Below are positions 1-6,651 of a stretch of 12,265 nt of DNA, piece by piece. The stretch comes from JBIYSM02 sp044759095 (lineage in GTDB: Bacteria > Bacillota > Bacilli > Brevibacillales > Brevibacillaceae). The notes under the pieces were generated by a model. The model was not told where the DNA came from. It did not search any database and was given only the letters and a program-made list of their open reading frames with translations. Location: contig NZ_JBIYSM020000067.1 of the NCBI RefSeq assembly GCF_044759095.2, positions 1-12,265 of the forward strand. Direction: 5' to 3'. The position numbers and the translations under genes were made by a program. The stretch's first letter is position 1. Every line of letters begins with the position of its first letter.

Positions 1-51
1 TTCGGAATCTGGGCTCATAACCTCAGAAGAGCAGCCCAAATGGCCAAATAA
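1..51 (+). CDS. C-terminal end of a transposase (partial, runs off the left edge)
   Basis: An open frame enters from the left edge and ends at TAA 49-51, giving the last 16 residues FGIWAHNLRRAAQMAK. The short WAHNLRR-type tail resembles the C-terminal end of many DDE transposases, but 16 residues are too few to identify a family on their own. The call rests mainly on context: 73 bases downstream begins a sequence (124-141) that is the inverted partner of the IS left end at 12040-12057, and both ends abut CTAG. It could instead be the tail of an unrelated gene. Confidence 0.45.
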   Translation, partial: FGIWAHNLRRAAQMAK

Positions 52-123
52 GCAACGATTAACGGATACAGTTACACAGTAGCCCCCTGAGATTCACCAC
101 AATGAGATGCTTCTGCCAAAAAA

Positions 124-141
124 CGATTTTTTCAGGAGTAA
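124..141 (-). repeat. IS right terminal inverted repeat (IRR), abutting CTAG 142-145
   Basis: Imperfect inverted partner of 12040-12057, sharing CCTGAAAAA and most flanking bases. On the plus strand it overlaps a weak AT-rich stem, A-run 118-123 against T-run 127-132, which may help end the transposase transcript. Confidence 0.6.
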
Positions 142-175
142 CTAGCTAATGCCGGGTGGGTTTTCTTACTTGGTG

Positions 176-370
176 TTAGGTTCGCTGTCGTTCGGTGAAA
201 AGCAGCTTTAAGCACCAGATTCCCGCCAGGCCGACCAGTGTATACACAATGCGGCTGAAAAGGGAATCTGCGCCTCCGAAAAGGGCAGCGACCAGATCAA
301 ATTGGAACAATCCGATGAGACCCCAGTTAAGAGCACCAATGATGACAAGTAGCAAGGCCAATCTATCCAT
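176..370 (-). CDS. DUF378 family small membrane protein (YuzA-like)
   Basis: A 64-residue protein of unknown function. Two hydrophobic helices (about residues 4-25 and 38-58) flank a short polar loop, and the N-terminal segment carries the ALNWGLIGLF-type motif typical of DUF378 proteins such as Bacillus YuzA, which are of similar size. The ATG at 370 has a good ribosome binding site (AAAGGAGT read from 386 to 379, 8 bases away). It is divergent from pstS and has no minus-strand partner in view. A loose sigma-B-like pair, GTTTGC and TGGTAC, can be read upstream on the minus strand but is weak. The family call is fairly sure; the role is unknown. Confidence 0.8.
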   Translation of the reverse strand: MDRLALLLVIIGALNWGLIGLFQFDLVAALFGGADSLFSRIVYTLVGLAGIWCLKLLFTERQRT

Positions 371-451
371 GTATGCATACTCCTTTGCATAGAGTTAGTA
401 CCATCTTAGCCAGTTTTGCAAACGGTTATTCACGAAGGAACATTCGTTATG

Positions 452-480
452 GACTCGTGCGATCAGCGCGAGTCTTTTCT
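452..480 (+). terminator. Intrinsic-terminator-like hairpin upstream of the pst promoter, with no plus-strand gene before it
   Basis: Bases 452-460 pair with 466-474: nine pairs including one G-T, with a 5-base loop GATCA. TTTTCT follows at once, so the polarity is plus. The nearest plus-strand coding sequence upstream is the IS tail ending at 51. The hairpin lies before the candidate pst promoter, so it would shield pst from read-through or end a short unannotated transcript. Confidence 0.6.
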
Positions 481-508
481 ATATGAAATGGTGCTTTCGC
501 AGGGAATC

Positions 509-547
509 TTAAAGAAAGCTTTACAATAGTATCACAATTCAACAACA
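509..547 (+). promoter_or_regulatory. Candidate PhoP (Pho box) binding site of the pst operon
   Basis: Four hexamers repeat at an exact 11-base period: TTAAAG (509), TTTACA (520), ATCACA (531) and ACAACA (542). They match the Bacillus PhoP half-site TT(A/T/C)ACA at 4, 6, 5 and 4 of 6 positions. With the -10 at 557-562 the start of transcription would be near 569, which puts the array at about -60 to -22, the position of activating PhoP sites in Bacillus subtilis. The pattern is seen directly; PhoP control is inferred. Confidence 0.65.
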
Positions 548-556
548 TTCGACCTG

Positions 557-562
557 TATAGT
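557..562 (+). promoter_or_regulatory. Candidate -10 element of the pst promoter (TATAGT)
   Basis: TATAGT matches TATAAT at 5 of 6 positions and lies 9 bases after the last PhoP-like repeat. No good -35 hexamer is present at the right distance, as expected for a promoter that depends on an activator. Confidence 0.5.
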
Positions 563-616
563 TTGTACTGTAAAGAACAAAACAAAACAACGATTTTCAA
601 GGAGGATTTTCATCTC

Positions 617-1585
617 ATGAAAAAATTCGGTGGTATGATGCTGGCTTTGTCTCTGGCAGGTGCCGTGCTTGCAGGCTGTGGCAACAACGCTGCCCCCGCA
701 CCGGAACAATCCAACAATAACGCTGCTGCCCCAGCTCCGGCTGAAAACAAACTGTCCGGCACCATTAAAGTAGACGGTTCCAGTACTGTATTCCCGATTA
801 CGGAAGCAGCTGCCGAAGAATTCCAAAATGCAAACCCAGGCGTACAAGTAACCGTAGGGGTATCCGGTACCGGCGGCGGCTTTAAAAAGTTCACTGCAGG
901 TGAAACCGACATCAGCAACGCTTCCCGTCCGATCAAAGAAAAAGAGGCGGCTGCTGCCAAAGAAAAAGGGATCGAATACGTTGAAATCCCGGTTGCCTAC
1001 GACGGTATTTCCGTTGTCGTAAGCAAGGAAAATACTTGGGTAGACAAACTGACGGTTGCCGAACTGAAAAAGATCTGGGAACCGGACAGCAAGGTAAAAA
1101 CCTGGAAAGACGTTCGTCCTGAGTGGCCAGCTGAAGAAATCAAACTGTACGGCCCAGGTACCGACTCCGGTACGTTTGAATACTTCACGGAAGAAATCGT
1201 TGGCGAAGCGAAGAAGAGCCGCCCTGACTATACTGCTTCCGAGGACGACAACGTTCTGGTACAAGGGATCGCCGGCGACAAGAACAGCCTGGGTTACTTC
1301 GGTTACGCGTACTATGAAGAGAACGCAGACAAGCTGAAGCTGGTTCCGATCGATAGCGGTGACGGCAAAGCGGTAACTCCTTCATTTGACACAATTAAAG
1401 ACGGCAGCTACAAGCCGCTGGCACGTCCGATCTTCATCTATGTAAACAAAAAATCCCTCGAAAAACCGGAAGTAAAAGCGTTTGTACAATTCTATCTGGA
1501 GAACGCGCCTGAACTGGTGAAATCCGTATTCTACGTTCCAATGACAGAGGACAAATACAAAGAATCGCTTGCCAAAATTCAGTAA
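617..1585 (+). CDS. pstS: Phosphate ABC transporter substrate-binding lipoprotein PstS
   Basis: A 322-residue extracytoplasmic lipoprotein that captures phosphate for the PstCAB channel. The signal peptide ends in the lipobox LAGC, with lipidated Cys21, followed by an Ala/Pro/Asn-rich linker (about 22-45). Phosphate-site loops are visible: GSSTVFP (54-60), SGTGGG (83-88), DISNASRP (98-105) and GTDSGTF (181-187). The Arg found just before the second SGT in Escherichia coli PstS is not present; the sequence is closer to the SphX/PstS2-type branch. The ATG at 617 was chosen over the TTG at 563 because AAGGAGG (599-605) precedes it and it starts the signal peptide. First gene of the pst operon, under the candidate Pho box. 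Confidence 0.95.
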   Translation: MKKFGGMMLALSLAGAVLAGCGNNAAPAPEQSNNNAAAPAPAENKLSGTIKVDGSSTVFPITEAAAEEFQNANPGVQVTVGVSGTGGGFKKFTAGETDISNASRPIKEKEAAAAKEKGIEYVEIPVAYDGISVVVSKENTWVDKLTVAELKKIWEPDSKVKTWKDVRPEWPAEEIKLYGPGTDSGTFEYFTEEIVGEAKKSRPDYTASEDDNVLVQGIAGDKNSLGYFGYAYYEENADKLKLVPIDSGDGKAVTPSFDTIKDGSYKPLARPIFIYVNKKSLEKPEVKAFVQFYLENAPELVKSVFYVPMTEDKYKESLAKIQ

Positions 1586-1610
1586 TCCTGACCTGAGGAT
1601 GACAAAGGGG

Positions 1611-1643
1611 AATGTGGCGTTATGAACAACATAGCGCCACATT
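1611..1643 (+). promoter_or_regulatory. pstS-pstC intercistronic hairpin
   Basis: Bases 1611-1623 pair with 1631-1643, giving 13 pairs including one G-T and a 7-base loop GAACAAC. No U-run follows, so it is not a normal terminator. Its position 25 bases after the pstS stop suggests an mRNA stability or processing element that lets pstS accumulate above the membrane genes, as reported for the Bacillus subtilis pst operon. An in-frame ATG at 1612 is buried in the stem. Confidence 0.75.
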
Positions 1644-1680
1644 TCAACGTGTCAGGAGGAAGAAAGGGGATTGTTCCACG

Positions 1681-2628
1681 TTGGGTAGACAAGAAACGTT
1701 CGTTTTGAGTCAAGACGTACGAGCGAACAAAAGCCAAATCGTCGTGAAGAACGACAAGAAAAACAGAGAGTTTGGCATTCGCTTGTTTTTGATTGTTTGC
1801 GCCATCGTTTCGGTTCTTACGACGATTGGCATTGTCGCGGTTCTGTTATTTGAAACCATTGGCTTTTTTCAAGAGGTTTCGCTTCTTTCGTTTTTGACGG
1901 ACACCAAGTGGACACCGCTGTTTGTTCCGCAGCACTTTGGGATACTGTCGCTGCTGTCCGGTTCCGTTTTGATTACGCTTGGCGCAAGTCTTGTTGCTTT
2001 GCCATTCGGACTTATGACTGCTATTTATCTTAGTGAATACGCACATGACAGGGTGCGTCGGACCATTAAACCGATCCTGGAAGTATTGGCTGGTGTTCCG
2101 ACCATCGTGTACGGCTATTTTGCGCTGACCTTCGTAACGCCAATCATTCGCAGTATTTTTCCAGAAACCGGCGTGTTCAACGCACTGAGTGCAAGTATTG
2201 TCGTGGGTATCATGATTTTGCCCATGGTCGCCTCGCTGAGTGAAGATGCGATGCTGGCGGTTCCGCGTTCCTTGCGCGACGCTGCGTACGCTCTGGGTGC
2301 GACCAAGCTGGAGGTGGCGACCAAGGTAGTCGTGCCTGCAGGTCTCTCCGGCATCATTTCGTCGTTCGTGTTGGCTTGTTCGCGGGCAATCGGCGAGACG
2401 ATGATCGTCACGATTGCAGCAGGGGCAACGCCGAAGCTGACGCTCAATCCGTTGGAAAGCATCCAGACGATGACCGCGTTTATCGTACAGGTAAGCGGCG
2501 GAGACATCGAGCATGGTTCCATCGAATATAAAACCATTTTTGCAGTTGGCATGACTCTGTTCCTTTTGACGCTGGGCATAAACATCATCGCGCAATGGAT
2601 CACGCGCCGTTACAAGGAGGAGTATTGA
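1681..2628 (+). CDS. pstC: Phosphate ABC transporter permease PstC
   Basis: One of the two membrane subunits of the phosphate importer, about 315 residues with around six hydrophobic helices. The cytoplasmic EAA loop that docks on the ATPase begins near residue 200 (DAAYALGA, then G and P spaced as in the family). The frame is open from ATG 1612, but that codon lies inside the intercistronic hairpin and has no ribosome binding site. TTG 1681 is preferred: AAAGGGG (1663-1669) lies 11 bases upstream, and the resulting length is close to the 309 residues of Bacillus PstC. GTG 1744 is a weaker alternative with no ribosome binding site. The stop TGA shares one base with the pstA start. Identity is sure; the exact start is not. 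Confidence 0.9.
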   Translation: MGRQETFVLSQDVRANKSQIVVKNDKKNREFGIRLFLIVCAIVSVLTTIGIVAVLLFETIGFFQEVSLLSFLTDTKWTPLFVPQHFGILSLLSGSVLITLGASLVALPFGLMTAIYLSEYAHDRVRRTIKPILEVLAGVPTIVYGYFALTFVTPIIRSIFPETGVFNALSASIVVGIMILPMVASLSEDAMLAVPRSLRDAAYALGATKLEVATKVVVPAGLSGIISSFVLACSRAIGETMIVTIAAGATPKLTLNPLESIQTMTAFIVQVSGGDIEHGSIEYKTIFAVGMTLFLLTLGINIIAQWITRRYKEEY

Positions 2629-3485
2629 TGTCAACGTCTAACCTGATACGTCGAAAAATCTATGACCCGGCCTCTCGCGTCGTCTTTTTGCTGGCTACGC
2701 TGGTAGGGGTGGCGGCCCTGGGCATTTTGTTATATCGCATTTTGAATGACGGACTCGGCTGGCTGGACTGGCAGTTCATCACCAGCTTTGCTTCCCGTTT
2801 CCCTTCCAAGGCGGGGATTCTTTCCGCGCTGTTCGGAAGCTTGTGGATTATCGGATTAACCGCTCCGATCGCCTTCATTCTGGGCATTGGAACAGCGCTC
2901 TACCTGGAGGAGTACGCCCAAAAGGGCTGGTTTACCAACCTCGTGCAAGTAAACATCAACAATCTGGCGGGTGTTCCTTCGATTGTCTTCGGTATCTTGG
3001 GTCTCGGTCTGTTCGTAGAGGGCTTCCTGTTCGGCCGGACCATTCTTTCCGGTGCCCTGACCATGGCTCTCTTGGTGCTGCCGATCATCGTGGTCGCTTC
3101 CCAGGAAGCCATTCGCGCCGTTCCCCAGCATATGCGCAACGCCGCATACGCACTGGGGGCGTCGAAGTGGCAGACCATCAAAGGGGTCGTGATCCCGGCT
3201 GCGTTCCCCAGCATTTTGACCGGCTTCATTCTTGCGCTGTCCCGTGCAATCGGGGAAACGGCGCCGCTCATCGTCGTAGGGGCGGTGACGTTTATCGCTT
3301 TTATCCCGTCCTCGCCGCTTGATCCGTTCACGGTTCTGCCGATTCAAATTTTCAGCTGGACGTCGAAACCGCAAGACGAGTTCCGGGCGATTGCTGCTGC
3401 CGGCATTATTGTTCTGTTGATTGTACTGTTCACATTGAACGCAACAGCTGTGTACTTGCGCAACAAATACCAGAAGCGCTACTAA
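2628..3485 (+). CDS. pstA: Phosphate ABC transporter permease PstA
   Basis: Second permease of the phosphate importer, 285 residues with around six hydrophobic helices. The EAA loop begins at about residue 171 (NAAYALGASKW) and parallels that of PstC. It is followed by the SRAIGETAPL segment found in both Pst permeases. ATG 2628 overlaps the pstC stop by one base (TGATG) and has AAGGAGG at 2614-2620, 7 bases away. The frame can be extended upstream to ATG 2595, but that lies inside pstC and lacks a ribosome binding site. The overlap implies translational coupling and matched amounts of PstC and PstA. Confidence 0.95.
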   Translation: MSTSNLIRRKIYDPASRVVFLLATLVGVAALGILLYRILNDGLGWLDWQFITSFASRFPSKAGILSALFGSLWIIGLTAPIAFILGIGTALYLEEYAQKGWFTNLVQVNINNLAGVPSIVFGILGLGLFVEGFLFGRTILSGALTMALLVLPIIVVASQEAIRAVPQHMRNAAYALGASKWQTIKGVVIPAAFPSILTGFILALSRAIGETAPLIVVGAVTFIAFIPSSPLDPFTVLPIQIFSWTSKPQDEFRAIAAAGIIVLLIVLFTLNATAVYLRNKYQKRY

Positions 3486-3518
3486 AAACAGAAGTCTATC
3501 AAGGGGGAGCTGACGATC

Positions 3519-4271
3519 GTGAGCATCATCGAAGTTCGGGATTTACATCTGTATTACGGACAACACCACGCCCTTCACAATATCAACATGGACATTGAGG
3601 AAAACAGCATTACCGCATTTATCGGCCCGTCAGGTTGCGGCAAGTCCACGTTCCTGCGCACGCTCAACCGGATGAACGACATGATTCAGGGCGTAAACAT
3701 CACCGGAAGCGTAAGAGTGGCAGGCAACGACATCTACGAATCCAAAGTAGACGTGGAAATTTTGCGCAAAAACATAGGGATGGTGTTTCAACAACCCAAT
3801 CCGTTTCCGAAGAGCATTTACGAAAACATCACCTTTGGTCCCAAACTGCACGGCATCACGGATCGCGACAAGCTGGACGAGATTGTGGAAACCAGTTTGA
3901 AATCGGCAGCTCTGTGGGACGAGGTGAAAGACAAGCTGAAAAAGCCGGCGTACGGATTGTCCGGCGGTCAGCAGCAGCGCCTCTGCATCGCTCGTGCGCT
4001 TGCCGTCAATCCGCAAATCTTGCTGATGGACGAACCGACCTCCGCGCTTGATCCGATTTCCACCGCGAAAATCGAGGAGCTGCTCGACGAGCTGAAAACG
4101 ACCTACACCATTGTGATCGTCACACACAACATGCAGCAGGCGGCGCGCATCTCCGATAAAACGGCGTTTTTCCTTAATGGAGACCTGGTCGAATACGACG
4201 CGACGCCGGTTATCTTCCAAACGCCAAGTGATAAACGGACGGAAGATTACATCACCGGACGTTTTGGATAA
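3519..4271 (+). CDS. pstB: Phosphate ABC transporter ATP-binding protein PstB
   Basis: ATPase that drives phosphate import through PstCA, 250 residues. All ABC motifs are present: Walker A GPSGCGKST (36-44), Q-loop QQPNPFPKS, signature LSGGQQQRL (from 147), Walker B ILLMDEP (D171, E172) and the switch histidine H203. Length is normal for PstB. The start is GTG 3519, with AAGGGGGAG at 3501-3509. It is the last gene of the operon. Bacillus subtilis has two pstB copies and many species add phoU here; neither appears before the terminator. Confidence 0.96.
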   Translation: MSIIEVRDLHLYYGQHHALHNINMDIEENSITAFIGPSGCGKSTFLRTLNRMNDMIQGVNITGSVRVAGNDIYESKVDVEILRKNIGMVFQQPNPFPKSIYENITFGPKLHGITDRDKLDEIVETSLKSAALWDEVKDKLKKPAYGLSGGQQQRLCIARALAVNPQILLMDEPTSALDPISTAKIEELLDELKTTYTIVIVTHNMQQAARISDKTAFFLNGDLVEYDATPVIFQTPSDKRTEDYITGRFG

Positions 4272-4291
4272 GCATGGTGTATCGTAGAGGC

Positions 4292-4324
4292 AAAAAGAGC
4301 GAACGCACAGGTTCGCTCTTTTTC
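4292..4324. terminator. Bidirectional intrinsic terminator after pstB
   Basis: Stem GAGCGAAC (4297-4304) with GTTCGCTC (4311-4318) and a 6-base loop, flanked by an A-run on the left and a T-run on the right. It can therefore end transcription both from pstB and from the converging minus-strand genes. Confidence 0.92.
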
Positions 4325-4349
4325 TTTTGGTGATCGGCTTTTTGCTCAT

Positions 4350-4607
4350 CTAGTGGCAATACTTTCGAATCAACTTTGACGCCCTGGTCTGGCTGATCTT
4401 TAAATCCTGCGCCACCTTTCGTGAACTGCCGTATTTTCTGAAGGATCTGACGATGAGGTTTCGTTCCACCTGTTCAATCGCTGCATCCAGCGAAGAGGGG
4501 GCAGACGCGGTGACATGCTGCTTTGCATTTTGGTAAATGATATCAGGCAAATCCTTCACATCGATCATGGAATCGGCAGTTACGACGAGTATCCCGATTG
4601 AAACAAT
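4350..4607 (-). pseudogene. 3' remnant of a sigma-54-dependent activator: TyrR/Fis-type helix-turn-helix tail
   Basis: From ATG 4568 the frame encodes 72 residues. The C-terminal part, with AIEQVERNLI, KYGSSRKVAQDLKISQ and ASKLIRKY, is the TyrR/PhhR-type helix-turn-helix that ends many sigma-54 enhancer-binding proteins. The same frame stays open upstream to a TGA at 4613-4611, and those codons read ILVVTADS followed by MIDVKDLPDII. This resembles the end of the AAA+ region in such activators (LVVTAD... DLP). No ribosome binding site precedes ATG 4568, and the AAA+ domain with its GAFTGA loop is absent; modB lies where it would be. A decayed 3' fragment is the simplest reading. A functional stand-alone DNA-binding protein is the alternative, since short TyrR/PhhR-like proteins are annotated in some genomes. 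Confidence 0.65.
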
Positions 4608-4625
4608 TCTTCATTGTATCTGCGG

Positions 4626-5294
4626 TTAGTAGTGTCGACTGCGCAGCAGATGAACCAATCCCAGCATCGCGTAAGACATCACGACGATGGTGAGGACCCA
4701 GTAGGTGGCTGTCTCCATATTTCCTGATTCCACGGCAAGATAGATGGCAGTCGGGATCGTCTCCGTCTTGCCGGGAATATTCCCCGCAAACATGAGCGTC
4801 GCCCCGAATTCGCCGATACCGCGGGCAAACCCGAACAGGTACGCGGACAGGAGAAACCGCCAGGCAAGCGGCAGTGTTATATGGCGAAATACCTGCCATT
4901 CGCTGGCTCCCTCCGTTCTCGCCACATCCTCCAGATCCCGATCCACGGATTCAAAACCGGTTTTCAAGGTTTGGTAGACGAGAGGAAAGGCGACTACCGT
5001 GGCGGCGATGACAGCAGCCCACCAGGTAAAAATGACCGGCTGATGAAAGAGCCACTCGATCAGTCTGCCCAGCCAACTGTTTCTACCCAGCAGAACAAGC
5101 AGGCCAAATCCGACGACTGTAGGGGGGAGCACCAGCGGAAGCATAAGAAGGGTCTCCACCAGGACCTTGCCCCGAAAAGACGTTCTGGCCATTGCCCAGG
5201 AAGCGGCCAACGCAATGGCAAACGCCAGGATACTCGCTGTCAGAGTAACCTCGACGGAGATGAGGACCGGGGACCAAAAATTTTCGTTGTGCAT
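4626..5294 (-). CDS. modB: Molybdate ABC transporter permease ModB
   Basis: Membrane channel subunit for molybdate (possibly tungstate) import, 222 residues with about five hydrophobic helices. Visible family marks are LPLVLPPTVVGF in the second to third helix region, the EAA loop EDVARTEGASEWQVFRHITLP, and RGIGEFGATLMFAGN after it. Length is normal for ModB. ATG 5294 overlaps the modA stop by one base, so the two are translationally coupled; only a weak AAAG lies upstream. No modC ATPase follows in this operon, as in Bacillus subtilis yvgLM, so the ATPase must come from elsewhere. Confidence 0.93.
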   Translation of the reverse strand: MHNENFWSPVLISVEVTLTASILAFAIALAASWAMARTSFRGKVLVETLLMLPLVLPPTVVGFGLLVLLGRNSWLGRLIEWLFHQPVIFTWWAAVIAATVVAFPLVYQTLKTGFESVDRDLEDVARTEGASEWQVFRHITLPLAWRFLLSAYLFGFARGIGEFGATLMFAGNIPGKTETIPTAIYLAVESGNMETATYWVLTIVVMSYAMLGLVHLLRSRHY

Positions 5295-6070
5295 TATTTC
5301 TTTACGGGCAGGAAGCCGTACTTCTCAAAGACTTGGATGGCCACCGGACCCTGCAGCCAGTGGTACAGCTCTGCCGCTTCCCCTGAATTTTTTGTCATTT
5401 TGACGACGCCGACCGGATAGACGATCGGGCTGCCCGGATCAGCTGTCGCCGCTATCTTTACCTTGTCGGAGGAAAGCGCATCCGTTTTATAGACGATTCC
5501 CGCGTCTACGTTGCCGGTTTCCACGTAGGTAAGCACCTGCCGGACGTCTTTGGCAAAGACCACTTTCGGTTGAATGGCTTCCCACATGCCCAGATGGGTG
5601 AAAGCCTGCTGTGCGTATGTACCTGCCGGAACCGTCTCCGGGTGTCCGATGGCCAGTTTTTTCACTTCTGCAGCCTGCAGATCCTGAAACTGTCGAATCG
5701 AACCCGAGGCGGCCTTCGAGACGATGACAACCAGCTCGTTGCTTACCAGGTTCGTCTGCAGCTGTGCGTCTACAAGCTGTTTCTCAGTCAGTTCCTTCAT
5801 CTGCCTGGGAGCCGCCGAGACGAACAAATCAGCCGGTGCGCCCTGCTCGATCTGTTTTTGCAAAGAGCCTGAAGAGCCGTACGTGACAAGCAGTTTGACA
5901 TCCTGATGAGAGGATTCGTACAGAGGGATCAGCTCGTTGAGTGCGTCAAAGAGACTGGCTGCAGCCAGTACATACAATTCTGTCGGGTGTTCTTTCGTTC
6001 TCCCACAGCCAGCCGTCATGGCAGCAAGAATCAGCAGGCATACGATCATCCAAGATAACTGTCGCTTCAC
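5294..6070 (-). CDS. modA: Molybdate-binding lipoprotein ModA
   Basis: Extracytoplasmic receptor for molybdate/tungstate, 258 residues. The signal peptide ends at lipobox TAGC with Cys22. Ligand-loop motifs of the ModA family are present: LAAASLFDAL (Ser39), YGSSGSL (Ser67), QGAPADLF (76-83) and GIVYKTDA late in the chain. The start is GTG 6070, with AGGAGT (6084-6079) 8 bases upstream. First gene of the modAB unit, transcribed from the candidate promoter at 6103-6131. Neighbouring genes do not show which molybdoenzyme it serves. Confidence 0.93.
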   Translation of the reverse strand: MKRQLSWMIVCLLILAAMTAGCGRTKEHPTELYVLAAASLFDALNELIPLYESSHQDVKLLVTYGSSGSLQKQIEQGAPADLFVSAAPRQMKELTEKQLVDAQLQTNLVSNELVVIVSKAASGSIRQFQDLQAAEVKKLAIGHPETVPAGTYAQQAFTHLGMWEAIQPKVVFAKDVRQVLTYVETGNVDAGIVYKTDALSSDKVKIAATADPGSPIVYPVGVVKMTKNSGEAAELYHWLQGPVAIQVFEKYGFLPVKK

Positions 6071-6102
6071 ACTCGAACACTCCTGTATCTATGCATATCT
6101 TA

Positions 6103-6131
6103 ATGATACTGGATGCGGGTAGTTATCACAA
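6103..6131 (-). promoter_or_regulatory. Candidate sigma-A promoter of modAB
   Basis: On the minus strand TTGTGA (6131-6126) and TATCAT (6108-6103) are separated by exactly 17 bases, matching the consensus at 4 and 5 of 6 positions. It sits about 30 bases upstream of the GTG start. No ModE-like palindrome was recognised. Confidence 0.55.
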
Positions 6132-6150
6132 TCACAAGCGCGGAAACAGG

Positions 6151-6174
6151 CCGGCTGTCACAGCCGGTTTTTTT
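6151..6174 (+). terminator. Strong intrinsic terminator with no plus-strand gene before it
   Basis: CCGGCTG (6151-6157) pairs perfectly with CAGCCGG (6161-6167) around a TCA loop and is followed by seven T. The polarity is plus. The genes to its left are on the minus strand, so it either ends a short RNA or antisense transcript from 6071-6150 or acts as a leader attenuator for the dehydrogenase operon that starts at 6253. Confidence 0.85.
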
Positions 6175-6252
6175 CTGTTCATCGCCGGTCGAATAGGTTT
6201 AACTTTCCAAGGAAAAAATAGGGGCATCGTCTTATATCAGGAGGGGATGTAC

Positions 6253-6645
6253 ATGTGGCAAGGCTGGCCGCTTGAACGGATGTTGCTGCTGTTTGTTGGG
6301 CTTGCATTTGCATTGATCGCCATTCAGGTAACGCTGTTTCACTCCCGGCAAAATTTTCGTCACTGGGCGATGTGGGTGCCGGTGATCGAACTGCCGCTGT
6401 TCGCTGTAGTCGCGATCGTGCTTGCCTTTTACAATGCCGGTTGGCTGAGGTGGCTGTTCGCCTTCATGATGTGGGCAGGCATGGCCGTGGGAGTGTACGG
6501 AGCGTACCTCCATACGGTCGGCGTCGGACAGCGAGTGGGCGGATATTCCCAAAGCCAGAACTTTCTCGTCGGGCCGCCGATCGTTTTACCGCTTATGATT
6601 ACCGCCATCGCAGGGCTGGGTTTGCTGGCCCTGTACTGGGGGTGA
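6253..6645 (+). CDS. Four-helix membrane protein, candidate anchor of the dehydrogenase
   Basis: A 130-residue protein that I cannot assign to a named family. Four hydrophobic helices lie at about 10-28, 39-59, 64-86 and 106-128, with short loops. Histidines at 30, 37 and 87 sit near helix ends, and there is no CXXCH haem motif. ATG 6253 is preferred because AGGAGGGG (6239-6246) lies 8 bases from it counting from AGGAGG; ATG 6247 touches that site and is too close. The open frame extends far upstream but without coding character. Its stop lies six bases before the next start. Being the first gene of a unit with a subunit-3-like protein and a GMC flavoprotein suggests it anchors that pair to the membrane or passes electrons to quinone. 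This role is inferred. Confidence 0.75.
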   Translation: MWQGWPLERMLLLFVGLAFALIAIQVTLFHSRQNFRHWAMWVPVIELPLFAVVAIVLAFYNAGWLRWLFAFMMWAGMAVGVYGAYLHTVGVGQRVGGYSQSQNFLVGPPIVLPLMITAIAGLGLLALYWG

Positions 6646-6651
6646 TGATCC

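Larger units (their letters stand above)
1..141 (+). mobile_element. Right end of an insertion sequence, same family and orientation as the one at 12040
   Basis: Read on the minus strand, 141 down to 124 is TTACTCCTGAAAAAATCG. The sequence at 12040-12057 on the plus strand is TTTCCCCTGAAAAATTCC, which agrees at 14 of 18 positions. Both begin directly next to CTAG (142-145 here, 12036-12039 there). Paired imperfect terminal repeats of this kind, next to a 4-bp palindromic target, are what the left and right ends of one IS type look like. CTAG/YTAR is the known 4-bp target duplication of IS5. The stretch 52-123 between the transposase stop and the repeat has no other recognisable feature. Confidence 0.6.

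Noticed and set aside
539..1264. Long minus-strand frame (241 codons) opposite pstS
   Set aside because: It lies wholly against pstS, is rich in Phe and Val from complementary codon bias, has no ribosome binding site and shows no known motif; an antisense shadow.
1846..2634. Long minus-strand frame (262 codons) opposite pstC
   Set aside because: Low-complexity Arg/Gln/His composition typical of the reverse of membrane-protein codons; no start signal.
3630..4349. Long minus-strand frame opposite pstB
   Set aside because: It crosses the bidirectional terminator and overlaps a textbook ABC ATPase; no ribosome binding site.
6197..6227. Sigma-B-like GTTTAA with GGGGCA before the dehydrogenase operon
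   Set aside because: The spacer is 18 bases, too long for sigma-B, and the -10 match is poor.
5941..6252. Upstream extension of the four-helix protein to 234 residues
   Set aside because: It runs through the modA start, the mod promoter and the terminator at 6151-6174, and has no coding-like composition.
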